Below are positions 6,500-10,577 of a DNA stretch of 10,577 bases, piece after piece (position 1 is the stretch's first letter; every line of letters starts with the position of its first letter). The DNA is taken from NCBI GenBank assembly GCA_937974135.1, contig CALJIH010000267.1, forward strand, positions 1 to 10,577. The letters run 5' to 3'. Position numbers and translations under genes: made by a program. The notes below the pieces were generated by a model. It was not told the origin of the DNA. It searched no databases and worked only from the letters and a program-made list of their open reading frames with translations. Source of the stretch: an uncultured Cocleimonas sp. (GTDB lineage Bacteria; Pseudomonadota; Gammaproteobacteria; Thiotrichales; Thiotrichaceae).

Positions 6500-7748
6500 A
6501 ATGTGCTCCTCCCGCTGCTTTTTTTCTGCGAGTAGACCTTGCTTTTGAGGTTTGCTTAAACATCTTGTTTTTTTGCAGACGTGCTTCTTTATCACTTAAC
6601 CCAAATAAAGCTATCTGCGTATCACGATGAACTCGCATTAATAATGCCAAGGCAACAATCGTAATTAACAAACTACTTCCACCATAACTAATCAAAGGTA
6701 AAGTCAATCCTTTAGGTGGTAGTAATGCCAAGTTAACTCCGATATGGAAAAGTACTTGGAATCCAATCCAAAATCCGATGCCATAGGCTAAATAAGCAGC
6801 AAAGTTTAGTTTTGCACGATCCGCGCGGAAACCGATGACAAATGCTCGTTGTACTAACCAGCCGTATAAAAATAAAGTAATTACAATGCCAACAAATCCT
6901 AATTCTTCAGCTAAAACAGCAAAGATAAAATCATTATGCGCTTCGGGAAGGTAAAATAGTTTCTGTACACTAGCACCCAAACCACTGCCAAACCAACCAC
7001 CATCACCAACGGCCATCAAAGAATGCACTGTTTGATAAGCTTTACCTGAAGCATGCGACCAAGGATCTAAGAAAGCGGTAACACGTGCACCACGATAGCC
7101 CATCATTACTAATGGAATCATCACCGCAATGGCACCAATGAACAAAAAGGTTAATCTAGAAAGTTTTACGCCGCCTAAGTACAACATTGCTATACCAGTG
7201 GCTGTAAGTACTACCACCGAACCAAAGTCAGGCTCTAACATCAATAAGCCATCTGTAATCCCCAAAACAATTAGAGGAATAAATAAAGGTTTATAACTAG
7301 GAGAAAATGCCAGTTCTTTGCCATGACGAACCATGTAACCTGCTAAGTACATAATCATTATTAACTTAGCGATTTCAGAGACTTGTAGAGATATTGGTCC
7401 GAGATTTATCCAACGATGACTACCATTTACCTCTTTACCAATAACGGGTAATAACACGGCAATCAAAAGCAACAAAACAATAGGTAATAATTTTGCACCC
7501 ATATGCTGCCAAACCGAGGTTTTGATTCGGTAAACACAGAAAGCAGCCACTATCGCCACACATAAAAATACTAGTTGACGATTAAAGAAGAAATAGATAT
7601 TTCCGAAATTTCTTTCTGCAACAGCAATTGAAGCAGACATCATAATCACTAAACCCAAACCAATTAATAAGCTCACGCTCACTAACAAGCCTCGATCAAC
7701 ATATCGTTCCCAAGAAGGCATAAAATCAGAAGCTAAACGTTTAAGCAT
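6489..7748 (-). CDS. ftsW: Septal peptidoglycan glycosyltransferase FtsW (SEDS family)
   Basis: Polytopic inner-membrane enzyme that polymerises lipid II at the septum together with the transpeptidase FtsI. The 419 residues contain about ten hydrophobic segments, the first at about 20-40. SEDS signatures are visible: NGSHRWINLGP (108-118) followed by LQVSEIAK (121-128), where many relatives have QPSE; LEPDFGS (171-177); LPEAHNDFIFA (267-277), whose Asp273 aligns with the proposed catalytic Asp297 of E. coli FtsW; and LPPKGLTLPLISYGGSS (343-359). The C-terminal 27 residues form a very basic cytoplasmic tail. The ATG at 7748 overlaps murD by 8 nt and has AGGAG 6 nt upstream. The stop overlaps murG by 11 nt. 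Position between murD and murG in a dcw cluster favours FtsW over its paralogue RodA. Confidence 0.97.
   Translation of the reverse strand: MLKRLASDFMPSWERYVDRGLLVSVSLLIGLGLVIMMSASIAVAERNFGNIYFFFNRQLVFLCVAIVAAFCVYRIKTSVWQHMGAKLLPIVLLLLIAVLLPVIGKEVNGSHRWINLGPISLQVSEIAKLIMIMYLAGYMVRHGKELAFSPSYKPLFIPLIVLGITDGLLMLEPDFGSVVVLTATGIAMLYLGGVKLSRLTFLFIGAIAVMIPLVMMGYRGARVTAFLDPWSHASGKAYQTVHSLMAVGDGGWFGSGLGASVQKLFYLPEAHNDFIFAVLAEELGFVGIVITLFLYGWLVQRAFVIGFRADRAKLNFAAYLAYGIGFWIGFQVLFHIGVNLALLPPKGLTLPLISYGGSSLLITIVALALLMRVHRDTQIALFGLSDKEARLQKNKMFKQTSKARSTRRKKAAGGAHYAR
6506..6513 (-). promoter_or_regulatory. Ribosome binding site deciding the murG start
   Basis: On the minus strand GGGAGGAG lies 6 nt before the ATG at 6499 and within the last codons of ftsW. 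It is the strongest Shine-Dalgarno seen in the window. It supports the 428-residue MurG over the 460-residue open frame that would start at 6595 deep inside ftsW. Confidence 0.85.
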
Positions 7749-9135
7749 TCTGCACTCCTATATTATTCTCTACATTCTTTACTGCTTGGATAAACGCTTC
7801 ACCGCGATGAATATAGTTATTAAACATATCGAAACTAGCACAGGCAGGAGACAATAAAATATTATCGCCTGCTTGCTTATCACCAAGTTGATACGCTTTT
7901 TCAACTGCAGCTTGCATCGAATCTGCAAATACATGAGGAATGGATTGATCAACCACGGCGGCGATTTTCTCCGCATCTTCACCAATCAAAACCACCGCAC
8001 GCGCTTTAGCTTTGATTACTTCAGATAGTGGTAAAAAGTCCGCACCTTTGCCTTGCCCACCTGCAATTAATACAGTTTTACCAGACAAGCCAGAAAGTGC
8101 GGATAACGTCGCCCCTACGTTCGTACCTTTTGAGTCATTGTAAAAACTCAAATTATTTATTTCACTAACCCATTGAGTGCGATGTTCCATACCAGAAAAT
8201 TCACGCAGTACTTTTAACATCGCTGACATTGTCAAACCTGCTTTTTCACCCAATGCTAAAGCAGCTAGAGAATTAGCAAGATTATGCTTCCCAACCTGTT
8301 TAATTTCTGCAACTGGTATTAGCAAGTCATCACCTTTTGCTAGCCATTCAACATCGTCTTTTAGTTGTATACCGTATTGCCCTTTTTCAGGGGTATCCAA
8401 GCCAAAGCTGACTGCATTATTATTTTTACTTGCTTGATGCGCAAAACGCTGAGAATAAGTATCCTCACGGTTATAAATCACATACTCACAATTTTGATAA
8501 ATCAATGCCTTAGCTTGAGCATATTCTTCAATATTATTGTTGTAACGATCTAGATGGTCTTCAGAAAGATTTAAGATCACAGCTGCTTTTGTCTGCAAAG
8601 AAGGCGTTGTTTCCAATTGATAACTTGAGAGTTCTAAAATAAATAATTCTGTATTTTTCTTACTCAATAAATCTAGAGCAGGAGTACCAATATTTCCACC
8701 GGTACCTACTTCAACACCAGATGCTTTTGCCATTAAATCCAGCAAAGTGGTAACCGTCGTTTTACCGTTAGAACCAGTAATCGCAATCACCGGTTTTGTT
8801 GCAGGTATTGCACGACAAAACAACTCAATATCTCCTAGTACCTCAACTCCAGATTCTCTAGCAGATGCAATCTCGGGAGTTGCAACGGCAATCCCAGGAT
8901 TAACCACTATTCGCTTAGCATTGCTTAATAATGGCGTATCGAAATCACCAAAATGATACTCAGCACCTTGATCATTTAATGAATAAAGCTCATCCATACA
9001 AGGTGGTGATTGACGACTATCAACCACAGCATATTTCATATCTTGATTGGATAAATAACGCGCAACAGAAAGTCCCGTAGTACCGAGACCTACGATGACA
9101 GTGTCTATATTGTCACTACGTTGTTGTGCGTTCAT
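7741..9135 (-). CDS. murD: UDP-MurNAc-L-alanine--D-glutamate ligase
   Basis: Second Mur ligase, adding D-glutamate to UDP-MurNAc-L-Ala with ATP; cytoplasmic. From the ATG at 9135 it has 464 residues (E. coli 438). Seen in order: Rossmann-type VGLGTTGLSVARYL (15-28), P-loop ITGSNGKTTVTT (119-130), GNIG (147-150), LELSSYQLE (167-175), NLSEDHLDRY (189-198), a Lys in EYAQAKALIY (Lys209) where the family has a carbamylated lysine, GKHNLANSLAA (282-292), EHRTQ (317-321), NDSKGTN (333-339), GGQGKGADF (359-367) and LLSPACASFDMF (427-438). An in-frame TTG three codons earlier (9144) could also start it; it is less likely because the AGAGAT upstream sits too close to it. Neither start has a good Shine-Dalgarno. 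The stop overlaps ftsW by 8 nt; a 75-nt gap separates it from mraY. Confidence 0.97.
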   Translation of the reverse strand: MNAQQRSDNIDTVIVGLGTTGLSVARYLSNQDMKYAVVDSRQSPPCMDELYSLNDQGAEYHFGDFDTPLLSNAKRIVVNPGIAVATPEIASARESGVEVLGDIELFCRAIPATKPVIAITGSNGKTTVTTLLDLMAKASGVEVGTGGNIGTPALDLLSKKNTELFILELSSYQLETTPSLQTKAAVILNLSEDHLDRYNNNIEEYAQAKALIYQNCEYVIYNREDTYSQRFAHQASKNNNAVSFGLDTPEKGQYGIQLKDDVEWLAKGDDLLIPVAEIKQVGKHNLANSLAALALGEKAGLTMSAMLKVLREFSGMEHRTQWVSEINNLSFYNDSKGTNVGATLSALSGLSGKTVLIAGGQGKGADFLPLSEVIKAKARAVVLIGEDAEKIAAVVDQSIPHVFADSMQAAVEKAYQLGDKQAGDNILLSPACASFDMFNNYIHRGEAFIQAVKNVENNIGVQNA

Positions 9136-9159
9136 TTCAATCAATAATCTCTGTATAGG

Positions 9160-9171
9160 CTCTAAATAGAG
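9160..9171 (-). repeat. Short palindrome CTCTA-AA-TAGAG upstream of murD
   Basis: A 5-bp inverted repeat with a 2-nt centre lies in the mraY-murD gap, 24 nt before the murD ATG. In the transcript a run of six U's precedes the hairpin rather than following it, so it is not an intrinsic terminator. A run of six G's (9184-9189, minus-strand sense) lies just further upstream. It may be a chance palindrome or a weak element affecting murD translation. Confidence 0.25.
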
Positions 9172-9210
9172 TTAAAAAAGACACCCCCCTACTTTTACCT
9201 GTTTTCTCTT

Positions 9211-10293
9211 TTATCTAACTTTTAATGTTGCTAATCCAACCAAAACTAAAATAATCGTAATAATCCAAAAACGAACAATCACCTTTGGTTCTGCCCAGCC
9301 TTTTAATTCAAAATGATGGTGTATTGGTGCCATACGGAAAATTCTTTTACCACGCAATTTAAATGAGCCAACTTGCAAAATAACGGAAACCGCTTCCATT
9401 ACAAATACGCCGCCCATGATGAAAAGCACTAACTCCTGCCTTACCATAACTGCAATCACACCTAATGCAGCGCCTAGAGACAAAGCACCTACATCACCCA
9501 TAAATACTTGTGCGGGATAGGTGTTGAACCATAGAAAACCTAAACCAGCACCAAAAATTGCACCGCAAAAAATCAATATCTCACCAACACCAGCCACATA
9601 GGGAATTCCTAAATAACCTGAAAATTCAGTATTACCACTAGCCAGTACAAATACACCTAAGGCTGCAGCGACTAAAATCGTTGGCATAATCGCTAAACCA
9701 TCTAAGCCATCAGTCAGGTTTACTGCATTACTTGTACCTACTATGACGAGGTAGCTCCAAGGGATAAATACCCAACCTAAATCAACAAACCATTCCTTGA
9801 TTACCGGAAAGTACAACGTCGTTTCTGTTGGTCCTTTTGCCGCAATATATAAATACGTTACTGCGATAAATGCCACTAACGATAAACCCAAATACTTCCA
9901 GCGTGAGGCTAAACCTTTACTGCTTTTCTCTTTAAGTTTGAGAAAATCATCGTAACCACCAATAACTCCTGAGCCGATGGTCACAAACAAAGCCACCCAA
10001 ACATAATGATTGGTTAAATCAGCCCAACATAAAGTTGCCACACTGATTCCTAACAAAATCAAGGCACCACCCATGGTTGGCGTACCTGCTTTAGCTAAAT
10101 GTGTTTCAGGACCATCATCACGAATTGGCTGACCCATTTTTAAATTTGTCAACATTCTGATCATTCTCGGCCCCATTAACATGCAAATCCCTAATGCTGT
10201 TAGTACCGCTAAAATTGTTCTGAATGTCGAATACTGGAATACATTGAAAACAGAAAAATACCCAGACAACCATTCAAATAGATGCAATAACAT
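9211..10293 (-). CDS. mraY: Phospho-MurNAc-pentapeptide transferase MraY
   Basis: Integral inner-membrane enzyme moving phospho-MurNAc-pentapeptide from UDP to undecaprenyl phosphate, giving lipid I. The 360-residue length equals that of E. coli MraY. About ten hydrophobic segments are visible. Signatures: AGTPTMGG (69-76), GGYDDFLK (112-119) with the Asp pair 115-116, NAVNLTDGLDGLA (189-201), FMGDVGAL (264-271) with Asp267, and APIHHHFELKGW (322-333). The three aspartates fall at the same residue numbers as the catalytic or Mg-binding residues known in E. coli. The ATG shares its first base with the murF TAA (sequence TAATG, 1-nt overlap), so stop-start coupling is likely. The only upstream purine tract is GGAAGAAG in the last murF codons. 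The gene is followed by a 75-nt gap before murD. Confidence 0.98.
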   Translation of the reverse strand: MLLHLFEWLSGYFSVFNVFQYSTFRTILAVLTALGICMLMGPRMIRMLTNLKMGQPIRDDGPETHLAKAGTPTMGGALILLGISVATLCWADLTNHYVWVALFVTIGSGVIGGYDDFLKLKEKSSKGLASRWKYLGLSLVAFIAVTYLYIAAKGPTETTLYFPVIKEWFVDLGWVFIPWSYLVIVGTSNAVNLTDGLDGLAIMPTILVAAALGVFVLASGNTEFSGYLGIPYVAGVGEILIFCGAIFGAGLGFLWFNTYPAQVFMGDVGALSLGAALGVIAVMVRQELVLFIMGGVFVMEAVSVILQVGSFKLRGKRIFRMAPIHHHFELKGWAEPKVIVRFWIITIILVLVGLATLKVR

Positions 10294-10577
10294 TAGGCGC
10301 TTCTTCCATATTCAACTGAAGATTGTGCAGACAAGGCTTCCACTGCGCGTTCCATTTTCATAAAACGCGAACCTTTGACTAAAATCGTTACGTTATCCGG
10401 TAAATTTTCATTCACATCTGTTTTTAAACTATTTAACAACTCATCCATTTCTTTAAAACTCTTACCATTAGTACCAAACGAATCACAGGCCTTCGCACTG
10501 TAATCACCCAAACAATACATATGGTTTATACCCACCGATTTTGCTTTTTCGCCGATTTTTTCGTGCACTTTTTCAGG
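10293..10577 (-). CDS. murF: UDP-MurNAc-tripeptide--D-Ala-D-Ala ligase MurF, C-terminal 94 residues (5' end outside window)
   Basis: Adds the D-Ala-D-Ala dipeptide to UDP-MurNAc-tripeptide, the last cytoplasmic ligation before MraY. Only the end of the C-terminal Mur ligase domain is present: PEKVHEKIGEKAKSVG and then the conserved VTILVKGSRFMKME block, which is diagnostic of MurF (E. coli has TILVKGSR at the same place). The frame is open to the window edge, so the true start, the P-loop and the central domain lie beyond base 10577. A GTG at 10568 is in frame but sits inside the domain and is not a start. The stop TAA overlaps the mraY ATG by one base. Identification rests on the KGSR block and on location immediately upstream of mraY. 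Confidence 0.93.
   Translation of the reverse strand, partial: PEKVHEKIGEKAKSVGINHMYCLGDYSAKACDSFGTNGKSFKEMDELLNSLKTDVNENLPDNVTILVKGSRFMKMERAVEALSAQSSVEYGRSA

Noticed and set aside
7779..7985. Minus-strand open frame of 68 codons inside murD in another frame
   Set aside because: It lies fully inside murD, whose conserved C-terminal motifs are read in the main frame. No independent start signal or family resemblance was seen.
8177..8956. Several short plus-strand open frames opposite murD
   Set aside because: All are antisense to conserved MurD motifs and have no support as genes.
10181..10363. Plus-strand open frame of 60 codons across the murF-mraY junction
   Set aside because: It is antisense to the MraY N-terminus and MurF C-terminus and has no domain or start signal.
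1..10577. Possible embedded novel system, mobile element or horizontally acquired cargo
   Set aside because: Every long frame on the coding strand is a recognised dcw gene with intact motifs. The gaps total under 300 nt, and no repeats or boundaries of an insertion were seen.

Overview
The window is a stretch of the division and cell wall (dcw) cluster of a Gram-negative bacterium. All genes lie on the minus strand, so transcription runs from the right end to the left end. In transcription order: 3' end of murF (10577-10293), mraY (10293-9211), murD (9135-7741), ftsW (7748-6489), murG (6499-5213), murC (5226-3805), ddl (3804-2863), ftsQ (2866-2051), ftsA (1979-717) and the 5' part of ftsZ (579-1). 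Gene content, gene order, an FtsA and FtsQ of proteobacterial type, and murC followed directly by ddl with no murB between them all fit a gammaproteobacterium. The DNA is visibly AT-rich, so a relatively low-GC lineage is likely. I cannot name the genus from the sequence alone.

The genes form one pathway plus the machine that uses it. MurF finishes UDP-MurNAc-pentapeptide, using D-Ala-D-Ala made by Ddl. MurC and MurD add L-Ala and D-Glu earlier in the pathway. MraY moves the precursor onto undecaprenyl phosphate (lipid I), and MurG adds GlcNAc (lipid II). FtsW, the septal SEDS glycosyltransferase, polymerises lipid II at the divisome. FtsQ, FtsA and FtsZ are the divisome scaffold, membrane anchor and cytoskeletal ring.

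Packing is very tight. murF/mraY, murD/ftsW, ftsW/murG, murG/murC and ddl/ftsQ overlap by 1, 8, 11, 14 and 4 nt, and the murC stop directly abuts the ddl start. Only three noncoding gaps exist: 9136-9210 (mraY-murD), 1980-2050 (ftsQ-ftsA) and 580-716 (ftsA-ftsZ). Each contains an inverted repeat. The best is a 34-nt AT-rich hairpin between ftsQ and ftsA. No stretch over 300 nt lacks a gene.

I found no tRNA, rRNA, CRISPR array, mobile element, pseudogene or convincing promoter or terminator, and no sign of an undescribed system. All complete enzymes keep their expected catalytic motifs. The points worth a second look are small: the intercistronic inverted repeats, a roughly 49-residue Asn/acidic tail on MurG that carries the murC start signals, and some start-site questions (murG, murD, ddl).
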